NCBI GenBank assembly: GCA_963765295.1
Contig: CAVXVO010000002.1
Span: 100,889-164,888, forward strand
Reading direction: 5' to 3'
DNA: 64,000 bases
From: PALSA-612 sp963765295
GTDB taxonomy: Bacteria; Actinomycetota; Thermoleophilia; Gaiellales; Gaiellaceae
Below, piece after piece: positions 53,003-63,478 of the stretch; within the stretch, counting starts at the first letter, position 1; every line of letters begins with the position of its first letter. The translations under genes were made by a program, and so were the position numbers. Under the pieces are notes generated by a model. That model was given only the letters and a program-made list of their open reading frames with translations. It did not search any database and was not told the DNA's origin.

Positions 53003-54771
53003 GGGTGACTGACGCAGGCCCTAGATCCACCCACGCTTGCGGCCCTGGTCTAGCAAGGCCACCTGAGGTTCTTCGAGGAGATTCATGTGGTGTCCCCGAA
53101 TTTCGAGTACCTCAATACCCCCGATGGCGACCTTTCCCCAGCCGCACCATGAGTCGTAATGCATCCTCGCGTGGCTCTCACTGCCACGGACGACGACCAT
53201 CTTTCCGGGGTAGGGTTGGATCTGGTAGTGGTTCATCGCGTTGAGCGAGGATCGAAGCTGTCGGATTCGCAAATTCGCCTTCGCCTTTCCTCCCTTCTTG
53301 ATCAGCGAGCCCGCCGCAATTCGGCGAATGAAGAGGGGAACTCGGTGGCTGCCGCGAATCTTGTAGGAGACGCCGTCGATCAAGTATCGAGGACGATCTC
53401 GCAGCTCAAGCTGCGACAGGCACGTCAAGTGCCAGCGAATCAAGTCGGTCAGGCTCACCTTGACTTCAGGTCCGGCGTGGTCCACCACGAACAGGAGGGG
53501 TACGCTTTCTTGCTGGGCGATGAGTCTCTGCGCCATCTCCAGCGCAACGAGGGCCCCGAACGAGTGTCCGCCCAGAAGATAGGGACCACGGGGCTGCTGG
53601 AATCGGATGGCCTCAAGGTAATGTTCAGCGACATCTTCGATTCGAGATTCCAGATCCTGGGCAGCGCGGAGACCCTGGGATTGCAGTCCCCAGACCGGCT
53701 GGTCGTCGCCCAGGTAATTCGCGAGCCGGCGGTAGGAAATGACATTCCCTCCCCCTCCATGAACCAGAAAAAGGGGGATCCGAGAGCCGTCGGGTTTGAG
53801 CGGAACGAGCGAGGACCAGGATGGACTCCAACCGTCCTGGGTCAGGAGGTTGCTCAGGGCAGCGATCGTGGGTGCTCGCAGGAGCAGGGCGAGGGGGAGA
53901 GATCTGCCGATGAGGCTCTCCATGGCGCAAAGAGCCGGGCGGCCAGAAGCGAATGCCCCCCCAGATCGAAGAAATTGCTGTCCCTGCGAATCGGTCGGAT
54001 ACCCAGGACGTCCTCCCAGAGCCGGATCAACTGCCTCTCCAGTTCGCTTCGCGGCAGCGGGGAGACGGGAGTCGTGTACTCTTTGGGAATGGTCTGAGAT
54101 TCCCGAGCCGGAGCTTCCATTCCCGGCAAATGGGCGGACCCCGATGTACCGGAGATTGGTGAGCAGAAACCTGGGAGTTGCTCGAGGCAAACTTCCGGTG
54201 CCTCGATCATCCTCCGAACGAGTCTCTGGTAACGCTCCATGAGCTCTTCGATTCGAGGCGTGCTGAACCGGTCGGTCCGGTAGTCAACGAGGCCCTTGAG
54301 CTCGTCGTCTTTCTCCTCGAGAAACACCGAGAGAGGGAAATCGGCCGCACCCGAGTGAACATCGTCGTAGGTTGATTTGATCTCGGGAAGCTTGAGCGCA
54401 AGAGCACCGATACTCTGAAGCGAAAACAGGCACCGTGTGAGCGGAATCAGAGCCAGAGCGGGCAGTTCGGCGATCTGCTGGAAGGGCACATCCTGGTGAT
54501 CGAAGGCCTCTCTGACCGCGAGGTTCACCCGTGCAAGAACCTGTCGGAGTGTGGGGTTGCCGTTCAAGTCCAGGCGGATGGGAAGAATGTTATTGAAGTA
54601 ACCGATGACGTCTCGCGTCTGGCCCCGGTGACGTCCCGAGACGGGCAAGCAAACGACCACGTCCTTCTGACCGGAGTGCTGATGGAGAAGCAGGGCGAAG
54701 GCGGCCAGCAAAACCACATAGGGAGTCACGCCCTCGCGGACCCCGAACGGCGCGATCTGTCCCGCGAGATC

Positions 54772-54782
54772 AGGGCTGACCC
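54772..54782. repeat. 11-bp target-site duplication, left copy
   Basis: AGGGCTGACCC at 54772-54782 is identical to 56474-56484, immediately outside the two IS ends. Eleven bases fits the 10-13 bp duplications of IS4-type elements. Removing one copy together with the element rejoins the condensation-domain reading frame exactly. Confidence 0.85.
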
Positions 54783-54801
54783 GAATGGCACGAGGATAAC
54801 G
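54783..54801. repeat. IS terminal inverted repeat, left
   Basis: GAATGGCACGAGGATAACG, the exact reverse complement of 56455-56473. By chance this sequence extends the flanking NRPS frames for a few codons, which disguises the insertion at protein level. Confidence 0.88.
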
Positions 54802-54863
54802 CAAGTTCATGCCGGCTCTGGGCTTGTGGGGGACGACCCGTCGTCAGTTAGTATTTTGACTTG

Positions 54864-56270
54864 TCATATGGAATCATGCCGCGTTCTAATCAGCCGCTTC
54901 GCCCTCCGCCGCGGCATGTTCAGGAGTGGGTGCGGCTTGGGGCGTCGCTTCACCGCTCGCGGCTCGTAGCGGTCTGGACGTTCGAGCAGCCGCTTCTCGC
55001 CAATCAGTTCCAGCAAGCGTGGGAGATCCGCTTTAATCCAGGTCGGATCATACAAATGATTCTGCTCGAACTGACGCACACTGTGTGCGGCTCCCATGAA
55101 GCTCAGCGTCCGAGGGTTGAGTTCTTGTTCCTGAGCAGCCTCGGCCATCAGCCCACGGATCAGGTTATATGCTAAGAAGTGCATGGCGATCTCCTTACGC
55201 ACCATCTCCGGAGTTGTGGTCCTCAGCATCTCCATATGCAAATGGGTCTTCAGCGTCCGCAGATCCAGCTCTGCATGCCACCGCTGCCGGAACAGGTTCC
55301 CAAGCTCCTTGGCCCGATATTCTCTGTGATCCAGCAACGTCGTGACGACGACCATGGCACGGACTCGCTTCGTCTTGTCTTGGACCCGGACGCGAAATTC
55401 CCGGACCGTGAGCTCGGCCGGCATCGCCTCGTATTCGGCGGGGCTCATCCAATCGGGACGCTGCTCCGGCTTGAGCCATGTGACAATATGATCATTTGGT
55501 CCCAATCGGCGTCCGCGGCGAAAATCCGCCGTACGACGCTGATGCAGTCGCACCACCACATCGACGCCGCGAGCCCGCAGAGCCGCGATCAACCAGTAGG
55601 AACAGAAAAATCGGTCGGCGAGGGCAATGTCGCCGGGTTGGAACTCGCCGATGACCGCCCGGAGCAAGGCCAGTTCGCTGGTCTCTTTGCCCTTGTAGGG
55701 CCGTACGGCGGCCTGCAGCACCGTCCCTACCGCCAGGCTGAAGATCACAAGGATGGCGCGATCGGGAACCCGACGCCGGGCGCCTGGCTACTCTGCTGGG
55801 GATAAGCCTCCTGGTTCTCCGTGGTGTCCGGCATGAGGACAGTCGACCCATCGGGGATTTTGACTGAACGTCCGTGAAAGAGCCAGCACTGCTTCGCCTT
55901 TTGAAGGGTCGCGTGTCCGGTCCGCTGAACCAAGCCCCAGGTGAGTGGCTCGGGAGGTGCTTCCGGGCTTCACAGTACTCGAAGTGTCGGCCGACACCTT
56001 GGGCAAGCCTTGATCGTAGCGGTATTTTTGGAACCGATCGACGGCCTCGTCGCAGCATTGCTCGGCGGAGAGGACCTGAGAGAGAAAGATGACCAGGGTA
56101 ATCCAAGGCGTGTAAATCCGGTCTCGCCACTGATGACCTATGAAACGGCAAGCGGCCTCGACCATGGGGCACGAGAGAAGGCTGAGAAATGGCAACCCAG
56201 ATTCTTGATCGAGTTGATCGAGGACCGAAGCGAATTGGAGGCAAGAGGAAGAAGCGGTAGAGTTGATCAT
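54864..56270 (-). pseudogene. IS4-family DDE transposase, frameshifted
   Basis: Frame 1 from ATG 56270: FASVLDQLDQESGLPFLSLL, CRFIGHQWRDRIYTPWITLV and SQVLSAEQCCDEAV. Frames 2 and 3 give YCEARKHLPSHSP and SVKIPDGSTVLMPDTTENQE with the first catalytic Asp. Frame 4 (from ~55748) gives IALADRFFCSYWLIAALRAR, LLDHREYRAKELGNLFRQRW with the YREK-like signature (Y-x2-R...W), and ends ARLIRTRHDSI-like. Each step equals one lost base. A complete protein of ~465 residues would be normal for IS4. Confidence 0.75.
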
Positions 56271-56454
56271 AGCGCCCTCCTTGGCCTGGTAAGGGTGTCA
56301 ACACAGAAGCACCAGATTACCACCCAAGGGGGTCGCCCTCATCCCGAGTTGGGCGACTCGCGACTGTCAGGAATTTCCGAAGTCGACGTGGTCGAATCGC
56401 CACATATAGATTCTTATGTCAAGACCAGCTAAACCCAATGAACGAAGGCCTTTA

Positions 56455-56473
56455 CGTTATCCTCGTGCCATTC
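56455..56473. repeat. IS terminal inverted repeat, right
   Basis: CGTTATCCTCGTGCCATTC, the exact reverse complement of 54783-54801, marking the right end of the IS. Confidence 0.88.
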
Positions 56474-56484
56474 AGGGCTGACCC
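56474..56484. repeat. 11-bp target-site duplication, right copy
   Basis: AGGGCTGACCC, identical to 54772-54782 and directly outside the right inverted repeat. Confidence 0.85.
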
Positions 56485-57290
56485 TGAATTGAAAGCGCAG
56501 GCCCGCGGACATGGAAGCCGAGGACGGCTGCCGATCGGCCGGCAGAATCAGTTCCCTGACCGGCCCGTCGAATGACGCCTTCCAGAATTCAATCTGCGTC
56601 TCCAGGTTGCCCTTGGCGAACCAGTCCTCTTGCCACCGGCCGAAGTCCGTGTACCGGGGCGCGAGCGTCGTGTTCAGGGGTCTTTTTTCAGCCGTGAGTG
56701 CCGTGTACAGCATCCCGAGCTCCTGGATGAGGATCCCGAGAGACCAGCGGTCGGTGATGATGTGGTGAGTCGTGATCAAGAAAGCATGTTCATCTCCGGA
56801 CCGACTGAGGAGCCGGAACCGTGCCAGCGGCCCCTGGCTCAGGTCGAATGGAGTCGAGGCATCTCCTCTGGCCTGTTCCTCGACATGCCGTATCCAGTCA
56901 GCCTGGGAGCCGCTTCGTTCCCCGGACTGGATGAGAGGGATCAGACCGTCGGGCCGGATCACCTGCACGGGCTTCCCGCATTCAACCGCGATCGTGGTTC
57001 GCAAACTTTCATGGCGTTTCACGATCTCGCGAAGCGCCTGCTCGAACGCAACGACGTCCAGGGGGCCCCGGAGCTGGTAGGCCAGGGAGATGTTATGGAC
57101 CGGGTTACGATCCTCGAGCGACTGGAGCTCCCAGAGACGGCGCTGCCCGGCCGTCAACGGCACTCGAGGTTCCGGGCGCAGTTTCTCCTTCAAGAGCCGT
57201 TCCAGCAGGGCCCTTTTCTCGACCGGAGAGAGATTGGGATGATCGTGACTCACCGACAGGCGACCTCGGCATCAGGTTGGACCAGCGGCC

Positions 57291-57746
57291 TCACGCGCCG
57301 GAAGTGGTCGATTCCGCAACGCGGCTGACCTCTCCGGTCCGGGACGAGGCGTTCATGTGCTCAAGTAGTAGCGAATCCAGCTCTTCCTCGGACATGCCGT
57401 CAAGCTGAGCCAGAATGGCTCTCGCGTCCGGTTCTCTCCTGGATATGGCCTCCTTCCAGGCCGTCACCGACTCCTGCCCGGTTGACAGCGTAGCCACCTT
57501 CGCCACCAGGTACTCGGCGAGGGCCCTGACGTTCGGATGGTCCCAGGCGAGCGTCGGCGAGAGGCGTGATTCGATGATCCCTTCCAGATCACCCACAAGC
57601 ATCATCGCGTGCATTGAATCCATGCCGTAGCTCAAGAAGGCGCGGTCCGGGTCAATCTCGGTGGCCTCCAGGTTCAATTCCGAGGCCATCCAGTGTGCCA
57701 GCCAACCCTGCACTGAGTCGGAAGACCGGAGATCGATCTGGTTCAT
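57291..57746 (-). CDS. Acyl carrier protein of the lipopeptide-like cluster
   Basis: 151 residues. The carrier core (~10-85) contains LAHWMASELNLEATEIDPDR and FLSYGMDSMHAMMLVGDLEG, with the phosphopantetheine Ser in GMDSM, and WDHPNVRALAEYLVAKVATL. A ~60-residue helical tail with DGMSEEELDSLLLEHMN resembles docking segments following carrier proteins. It would accept a fatty acyl group from the acyl-AMP ligase encoded at 59656 and pass it to the condensation domain encoded next (37 bp downstream). The frame is intact. Confidence 0.88.
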   Translation of the reverse strand: MNQIDLRSSDSVQGWLAHWMASELNLEATEIDPDRAFLSYGMDSMHAMMLVGDLEGIIESRLSPTLAWDHPNVRALAEYLVAKVATLSTGQESVTAWKEAISRREPDARAILAQLDGMSEEELDSLLLEHMNASSRTGEVSRVAESTTSGA

Positions 57747-57779
57747 GAAGCGGCTCCCTGAGAATCGGAGAGGACATCT

Positions 57780-59640
57780 CTATGCATTGGTCTGATCGAC
57801 ACGTTCCGGGTGTGTACTGGTTCCCGCCTCGGCAAGTTTCCGGCGCAACGCCTGCTCAAGGAGGTCACGCTTCGCCTGGGCAGAGAGCCGTTTGAGCGAT
57901 TCGGAATCGTCGGATTTGCTCGAGGAAGTGCCGGCATGGTTGTCGGAGGGGACCGCGATCGAGGGATCGCCGAGCTGCGGATCCAGAACGGTTCCGGGCT
58001 CCTCCTCAGGCACGTGGCGCAACAAGGGATCGAGTGCTTGTTCCTCGCCCGGAAGATCCTGCTCGATATCGCCGATGGCCCCTGAGTAACCGGAGATGAG
58101 CGATGAGATCTCGCTCGCCGTTTGGGCGACCGGATGAGGACCCCTCGAGGCAGCCAAGGTCGCCCTTCGCAGCAATTCTTCATAACGACTGCTCGCCCAG
58201 TCCGCGACCCTGGCCCCCTGAATCCCCGGTTGCTTCCTTGCGGAGCTACGAACAGCCGCGAGCAAGAGACCTTCTGACACGATTCCGCCGACCAGGAAGC
58301 AGGCCCAGGATAGAGCGGCGGATCGCTCCGAGAAAGTGCGCATTCGAGCCGGTACAGCGAGCCTGAATCTCCCGGCAGTCGTCGTTCAGCCGGGCTGCCA
58401 GATCGGGGAAAGCCATCTCCTCGGCGACGAACCTTTGCACGACGTCGGTCTGGATCGCACTGCGTCCGAGATACCAGTTCAGCGTCTCGTTCGGTCCCTC
58501 ACCGACGGTGAGCACTCTCGCGTCGCGGAGCATCTGAGGCGCGATGTTGTTCTCCATGTAGCCTCGACCACCCAGCAATTGCATCAGATCACCGGCGGCC
58601 CAGACCGCGGCTTCCGAGGTCGAGATCTTGACGGCCATGGCGATCTCGCCGGGGACGGCCTTGCCCGCATCCAATGAGCTCGGCGATCTGATGGAGCAGC
58701 GCCTTCGGTTGCCGTGATGAGCCCCATCAGCTCTCCCAGCCTGGCGAGGGTGATGGGGTTATCCAGCAGTCGGCCGGTGGCGATGGTCCGGCGGGCCGCG
58801 TACCGCACCATCAGCTGGGCACACCGTTTCATCGCGCCCAGGCCCACGGCGGCGGTACAGATGCGGCCTGCGGTCAGAGCGTCGTCGGCGACCTCCATCC
58901 CCTTGCCAGGTTCGCCGAGCAATTCCTTCGGACCAACGGGGACGTCTCGCAGGTAGATCGAGTTCTGCATGCTTCCCCGCAGCCCCGTCGTCAGGGCTTC
59001 CGGGCCGATCCTCAATCCCGGACGTCCCCTGGCGAACGGCGAAGCCGGTCAATCCGCCGAGTCTGCCATCGGATTGGACCAGCCGGACGAACACGCTGAC
59101 GACACCGGCCCAGGAAGCGGCATTCCAGCGTTTGACGCCAGTCAGTCTGCCACCGGCCGTCCGGTCGGGGCTGCGGCCAGGCTTTGCATCCCGCCCAGGT
59201 TCGACCCGGCCCCGGGCTCGCTCAGCGCGAAAGCGGCGAGCTCTCGTCCGGAGGCAAGCAGCGGCAAGCAGTTCGTCGCGCAACTCCGGCTTCGCATGGA
59301 ACTGGATCGGACGGATGCCATTGGTGTTATGCAGGAAGACGACCGCGGCCAGATTCAGGTCGATCGCGGCGATCTGCTCGAGAACTCGAAGCGAGTCGCT
59401 GCAGCGGAGCTCCAGTCCGCCGTGAGACCTGGGCACCTGCAGGCCCAGGATTCCGCGGTTGCCGAGGTCGAGAATGACGTACGGGGGATGCACCGACGCT
59501 CGTCCATCAAGCGAGAGTTGATCCGCTCCGTCGCGTAGGAACGGAGCCAGCCGATCAGGTCGTCGGCCTTTTGGCGGCTCGATTCACCCGGCCTGAGCCG
59601 AGCTGGATCGGGCCAGCGTCCATTCGCCGCGGCCGGAAGT
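57780..59640 (-). pseudogene. Acyl-CoA/ACP dehydrogenase with C-terminal extension, multiply frameshifted
   Basis: Segments in changing frames follow the acyl-CoA dehydrogenase order: RLMDERRCIPPYVILDLGNR, QVPRSHGGLELRCSDSLRVL, FLHNTNGIRPIQFHAKPEL, SMQNSIYLRDVPVGPKELLG, AGRICTAAVGLGAMKRCAQL, SEAAVWAAGDLMQLLGGRGY and RVLTVGEGPNETLNWYL. A ~190-residue extension with RDLLEQALRRKLAEAG ends at 57780. Such enzymes desaturate carrier-bound fatty acids in lipopeptide pathways. At least four frame changes make it a pseudogene or a poorly sequenced gene. The start is approximate. Confidence 0.7.
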
Positions 59641-59655
59641 TTCGACGATGCGGAC

Positions 59656-61447
59656 TCACAGGCCGTTTCTGAACTCGTCGAGCCACGAGGGGAGCAGATC
59701 GAGCTTGCCGGTCGCCGCCACCCAGCTGCCCAGCACTTGCGGTCCGCCGTGCAGGTAAAATGTCCTGCAAGCCTGGCGCTGCATCTTGGCGCTCGCCGTC
59801 TTGGGTATGCTGCCCCGGCTCAGCAACACGATCGCGAAGACGTCCAGCTCGTGCTCCTCGGCGACGTTCTGACGAATCGCCCGAATGACCTCGCCTCGCT
59901 TCAAGCTCCGGGACGTGTTCGCGCTCGACTTCCTGGGCGACGACCAGCTTCTCCTCGCCGTCCACGAGCACCGAGAAGCGGCGCCATTCTCGGGTCTCAG
60001 CGCCGGGTGGGACGCCTGGACGGTCCACTCGATGTCCTGGGGATGGTGGTTCGTGCCGCGGATGATCACGAGGTCCTTGAGTCGTCCGGCGATGAAGAGC
60101 TCGTCGTGCTTGAGGAAGCCAAGGTCTCCGGTCCGGAGGAAGGGCCCCTCGGCGGTGTCGACCGTATGCGCCCCGAAGGTCTCCTCCGTCTCGGCGGGGC
60201 GTTCCCAGTAGCCTGCTGCGACCGCCGGATCCGCGACCCAGATCTCACCGACCTCGTCCGCCGCGCACCGGGTCCGGGTGTCGGGACGGACGATCGCCAG
60301 GTTGGTGGTGTCGAAAACCCGGCCGCAGCCGACAACCCATCGGGTGCCCGCTCCATCCTCGTCGGCTTCCACGATCTGGTTGTTCTCGAGTGCCTGAGCC
60401 TTGACCTCCAGGAGACGGGGTTCCTCCGTGCAACGGCTCGCCGAGACGAGGAGGGTTGCCTCGGCCAGCCCGTACGCCGGACAGAATGCCTGCCACTGGA
60501 ATCCCGCCGGGCTGAAAGGCATCATGGAATGCCCTCAGAACCTTGGGGTTGATCGGCTCGGCCGCGTTTCCAGCATTCCTCCACGAGCGGAGATCGAATT
60601 CTTTGCGCTGATCGAGCGGGATCCGCCGGACGCAGAGATCGTACGCGAAGCTGGGAGCCTGGCTGTGGGTTCCCTGGTAGCGAGTGATTGCCCTCAGCCA
60701 CGAAGCGGGCCTCTTGACGAAGGCGAATGGTGACATCACGTAGCAGGGTGTCCGGTTGAAAAGCGGCTCCAGGAGGCCTTCCACGAGCCCGTAGTCATGA
60801 AAGTATGGCATCCAGGTCACCGTGACCGAATCGGCCCCGTAGCCGCTCAGCCTCTGCAAGTTCGCGAGCTGAAAACATAGATGCTTGTGGCAGATCATGA
60901 CCCCTTTGGGCGTGGATGTAGAGCCGGAAGTGTACTGCAGATAGGCTAGGCTTGAGTCGTCGATCCCTGGTTCTCGCCAGTTCCGAGCTGCCTCGGCGGC
61001 GATCTGATCGGCTTCGACCCAGCGGATCGACTCGCGGTCGAAGATGGGAGGATTGGACGCCTCGATCAGTGCCCGGATCTTCGAGGTGGTGATCACCAGC
61101 GACGCCCGCGCGTCCGCCGCGATCGAGCGTAATCGAGGCCCCGTTCGCTTGAGCCGACTCGCTTCAGGCGAGGGGGCGGGGATGGCGACAACGGCAGCGT
61201 AGAGACATCCGAGCAACCCGGCGAGAAAGTCAAGGCCAGCCGGAAAGAGGAGCAGAGCCCGGTCCCCGGCCGCGGCCGTTGACTGCAGAGTAGCGGCGAT
61301 GGCCCGGGGGCGAGCATCGAGCTCGCCGTAGGTCAGGTGCTCGCTCTCCTGCTCGCCGTCCTCCAGATAAGCGAAGGCCAGCCGATCGCCGTGACGATTC
61401 GCGTGACGGCAAAGAATATCAACGAGTGTCTCTTCTTTGTTGCTCAT
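59656..61447 (-). pseudogene. Fatty acyl-AMP ligase (FAAL), frameshifted
   Basis: ATG 61447 opens ETLVDILCRHANRHGDRLAF. The adenylate-forming motifs follow: LAYLQYTSGSTSTPKGVMIC, VTWMPYFHDYGLVEGLLEPL and SWRNAGNAAEPINPKVLRAF. A surplus base near 60510 leads into FCPAYGLAEATLLVSAS, GPFLRTGDLGFL and DLVIIRGTNHHPQDIEWTVQ, the FAAL-type core. Two more frame changes (~60010 and ~59930) flank VLVDGEEKLVVAQEVE. It ends IPKTASAKMQRQACRTFY-like and stops at 59656. FAALs activate fatty acids as acyl-AMP and load them on ACP. Frame changes may be errors. Confidence 0.78.
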
Positions 61448-61457
61448 TCGGATTCAG

Positions 61458-61953
61458 TCAAGGCAAAGCCCGTAATTCCCGTCGTTGCTCGAGCTCTCGA
61501 GATTCAGCCGCCCGGTTTCTGGCCCTGGCGATCAACTTCATGGACTCGGCAGGCGCCAGCAGCGTCCCGTGGCGTACGGGGCCGACCAGACCCTCGTGCG
61601 CGGGTTGGAGGGTCCAGTTCTTGAGAATTGTGGCCAGCGCCAGCTTGATTTCGAGGGGAGCGAGCGTGGCACCGATGCAGACCCGTGACCCGCCACCGAA
61701 TGGGAAGTATTCGTGGAGCGAGGAAGTGCGCCAGGAATCGTTCCGGTCGAAAGCGATCAGGCTCCGGGTAAATGTCCTCCCGATGGTGAACGAGATACGT
61801 GCACGGAAGCAGGGTGATTTCAGGATCGAAGGTACAGCCTGCGATCTCAACCCTCGTCGTCAACTTGCGACCTGTCGGAGTCGTCACGACCGGGTACATC
61901 CTCAAGACCTCCTGGCAAACAGCAGAAAGGTAGGGAAGTTCCGCGGTCCGTGA
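61458..61953 (-). pseudogene. Cytochrome P450 C-terminal fragment
   Basis: Two frames give LPYLSAVCQEVLRMYPVVTT (K helix, ExxR), YLVHHREDIYPEPDRFRPER and, after a break near 61720, EYFPFGGGSRVCIGATLAPL, the heme-binding F-x2-G-x-R-x-C loop. Only ~165 residues of ~450 are present; upstream of ~61953 the similarity ends. It ends 10 bp from the FAAL start. Once it may have tailored the acyl chain or peptide. Confidence 0.75.
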
Positions 61954-62150
61954 GGAGTCGTCGGAGGCATCTCCGCGGGAATCCCAAGGTCTGTGGGTGG
62001 AATAGTTGCTCGGACACCAGAAGACTCTGATCCCTCCCACAGAGTGCTGTGCTATCCGACGCCTAACTTGATGAGGAAAGCGGCGAAGCTGATCGTCGGG
62101 GAAGCCCGATGGATCAGATTGATCCCGTCCACCTCCTCATTGTCCTGACG

Positions 62151-62205
62151 CTGCCTTGACCATCGCCATGATGCCGGCCTTGATCGCCTCGGGGTAAGTC
62201 GGGCC
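62151..62205. repeat. Imperfect direct repeat, copy A (minus-strand coding tail)
   Basis: About 55 bp similar to 63048-63101. On the minus strand both encode the same short tail: YPEAIKAGIMAMVKAASG here and LPEALKAGILAMVKAARR in copy B, each followed by a stop. They look like two remnants of the C-terminus of one repeated protein family that I cannot name. The surrounding 61954-62427 has no complete gene. Confidence 0.55.
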
Positions 62206-62427
62206 CTGGAAGGTGACCGCTGATGCGGCAATGGCCTCGGTGGGGCTTTGTGAGAGCCACCCGACTCTGCCAGGTGCCCGGGACACAAAAACAGTTCTGA
62301 CTAGCAGACCGAGATGTGAAGGAGGAGAATCTATTAGGCGACTCGGCAGATGCAAGCCCCGGAAGGTGGAGGAGTAGTTCAATCAATCCTTAACCAAACA
62401 CTCAGACCCTAGGCCCAGAGAGGATTC

Positions 62428-62628
62428 ATGGTGCTGATCAGTTGTCCAGAGTGCGCGAGCAATGTTTCCGACAGGGCTTCCAAGTGTCCTCAATGCGGCC
62501 GCCCGCTCGACCTAGAGTGTGCCAAGTGCGGAAGCCGCAACGTTCGAGACGTACAGGAGGAAGTAAAGGCGAAGCAACGGCGCGGCGGGGGTGCTGGGGT
62601 CAAAGCTAGCCGGTCTCCTCGGGGGTAG
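62428..62628 (+). CDS. Double zinc-ribbon small protein
   Basis: 66 residues: VLISCPECASNVSDRASKCP, QCGRPLDLECAKCGSRNVRD with four C-x2-C pairs, giving two zinc-binding ribbons, then a basic Gly/Arg tail. Zinc-ribbon microproteins of this kind are often membrane-protein N-termini; here the frame stops after the tail. No ribosome site stands out. Function unknown. Confidence 0.55.
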   Translation: MVLISCPECASNVSDRASKCPQCGRPLDLECAKCGSRNVRDVQEEVKAKQRRGGGAGVKASRSPRG

Positions 62629-62678
62629 CCGTTTCAGGCGCTCTAACCCGGCCACAGGTACAATTGAAGGATTCTGGT

Positions 62679-62966
62679 ATGTCTGATCAGCCCCAACTTT
62701 CAGAGTCTGCGCTGAAGACTCTCAAGAAACATTGCTCGGATTATGAGCCCGGGATAAGCGGGGGTGGGGGTTTGAAGTCGTTTCCCGGCTACACCGACGA
62801 TGATATCCGGGCCGCTTATAAGGAGTTGGAGTGCGCTGACCGTTGTGGCCTTCTGGAAGTTATGCCACAGGTGCCGTCAGGCCGGCGTCAGACTATGTGC
62901 TCACACCCGATGGTAAACGGCGGTGTGCTGAGTTCGACGGCGGTGACCCCAACGACTGTCTCTTGA
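62679..62966 (+). pseudogene. Hypothetical protein, apparent frameshift
   Basis: ATG 62679 reads MSDQPQLSESALKTLKKHCS, GYTDDDIRAAYKELECADRC and GLLEV. Near 62865 another frame continues ATGAVRPASDYVLTPDGKRR and CAEFDGGDPNDCL, which looks like the natural continuation of a small winged-helix-like protein. No family is recognised. The end is uncertain. Confidence 0.4.
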
Positions 62967-63047
62967 GACCCCAAGCCGAACATCCAGAGTGTGCTCAAGG
63001 GGCCGGGGCAGCCCAATTTCCTCGGTACTGTTCCCGCTATCTACGGG

Positions 63048-63101
63048 CTGCTTTGACCATGGCCAGGATGCCGGCCTTCAGGGCCTCGGGCAGGTCGGGC
63101 C
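63048..63101. repeat. Imperfect direct repeat, copy B (minus-strand coding tail)
   Basis: The second copy of the ~55-bp repeat at 62151. On the minus strand it continues upstream as CYPKCYPLLRCSGDWG, MTPGLAAVIEAWPDL and then PEALKAGILAMVKAARR, stop, a longer version of the same tail. It lies ~210 bp from tRNA-Leu. An integrase or resolvase relic is conceivable from the position, but no catalytic motif remains. Confidence 0.5.
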
Positions 63102-63313
63102 ATGCCTCGATGACGGCGGCCAGGCCCGGGGTCATCCCCAATCGCCACTACATCGCAATAGCGGGTAGCATTTTGGGTAGCAGTTGAGGGACGGATCGGG
63201 GCGGAAGCCGTCGGTTGACGTGTCGACGGGGTCGGCTCTGACAATGGTTGTCGAGGCTTTCCCCTTGTGAATTGCGTGGTTTTGCTGCAAGTTGACGGCT
63301 CTGGACGGGGAAA

Positions 63314-63393
63314 TGCGAGAGGAGGGATTTGAACCCTCACCCCTTGCGGGACAGGATCCTAAGTCCCGCGTCTGCCAGTTCCGCCACTCTCGC
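63314..63393 (-). tRNA. tRNA-Leu(UAG)
   Basis: On the minus strand the 7-bp acceptor stem GCGAGAG/CTCTCGC closes the molecule with discriminator A (63314). The D-arm has GGCGGAACTGGCAGACGC. The anticodon stem CGGGA/TCCTG carries loop CTTAGGA (anticodon TAG). A variable arm CCCGCAAGGG, typical of class II tRNAs, is followed by T-arm GAGGG-TTCAAAT-CCCTC. The 3' CCA is not encoded. Length is 80 nt. Confidence 0.93.
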
Positions 63394-63478
63394 TGGGGAT
63401 CGACTGGGCCTGTCCTACGGGCCCGGTCGGCGTTCATCGTATCAGACGTAGGGCCCTTGCCAAGAGGTTCGAATCGCC

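Larger units (their letters stand above)
54783..56473 (-). mobile_element. IS4-type insertion sequence, 1691 bp
   Basis: The ends carry perfect 19-bp inverted repeats: GAATGGCACGAGGATAACG at 54783-54801 and its complement at 56455-56473. They are flanked by 11-bp direct repeats. The element encodes one transposase on the minus strand, which has three apparent one-base losses, so it is probably inactive (or mis-sequenced). It is inserted in the condensation domain of an NRPS gene. Confidence 0.88.
53021..57253 (-). pseudogene. NRPS condensation-PCP-thioesterase gene interrupted by an IS
   Basis: Before the insertion (minus strand, from ATG 57253): LTAGQRRLWELQSLEDRNPV and the condensation motif THHIITDRWSLGIL, to LRFQFRVSP. 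After it: DLAGQIAPFGVREGVTPYVV, CLPVSGRH, then PCP LGIRPIRRDSNFFDLGGHSL with its phosphopantetheine Ser. One base lost near 53923 leads into the thioesterase VPLFLVHGGGGNVISYRRLA-like segment, with GGHSFGALVALEMA. Removing the IS and one 11-bp duplication restores one frame of ~843 residues. There is no adenylation domain. It would condense an acyl-ACP substrate with a carrier-bound or free amine and release the product. Confidence 0.82.

Noticed and set aside
53854..57253. Two separate condensation domains either side of the transposase
   Set aside because: The apparent overlap (both halves contain RVSP) is the 11-bp target duplication plus codons read from the IS inverted repeats; excision restores a single domain.
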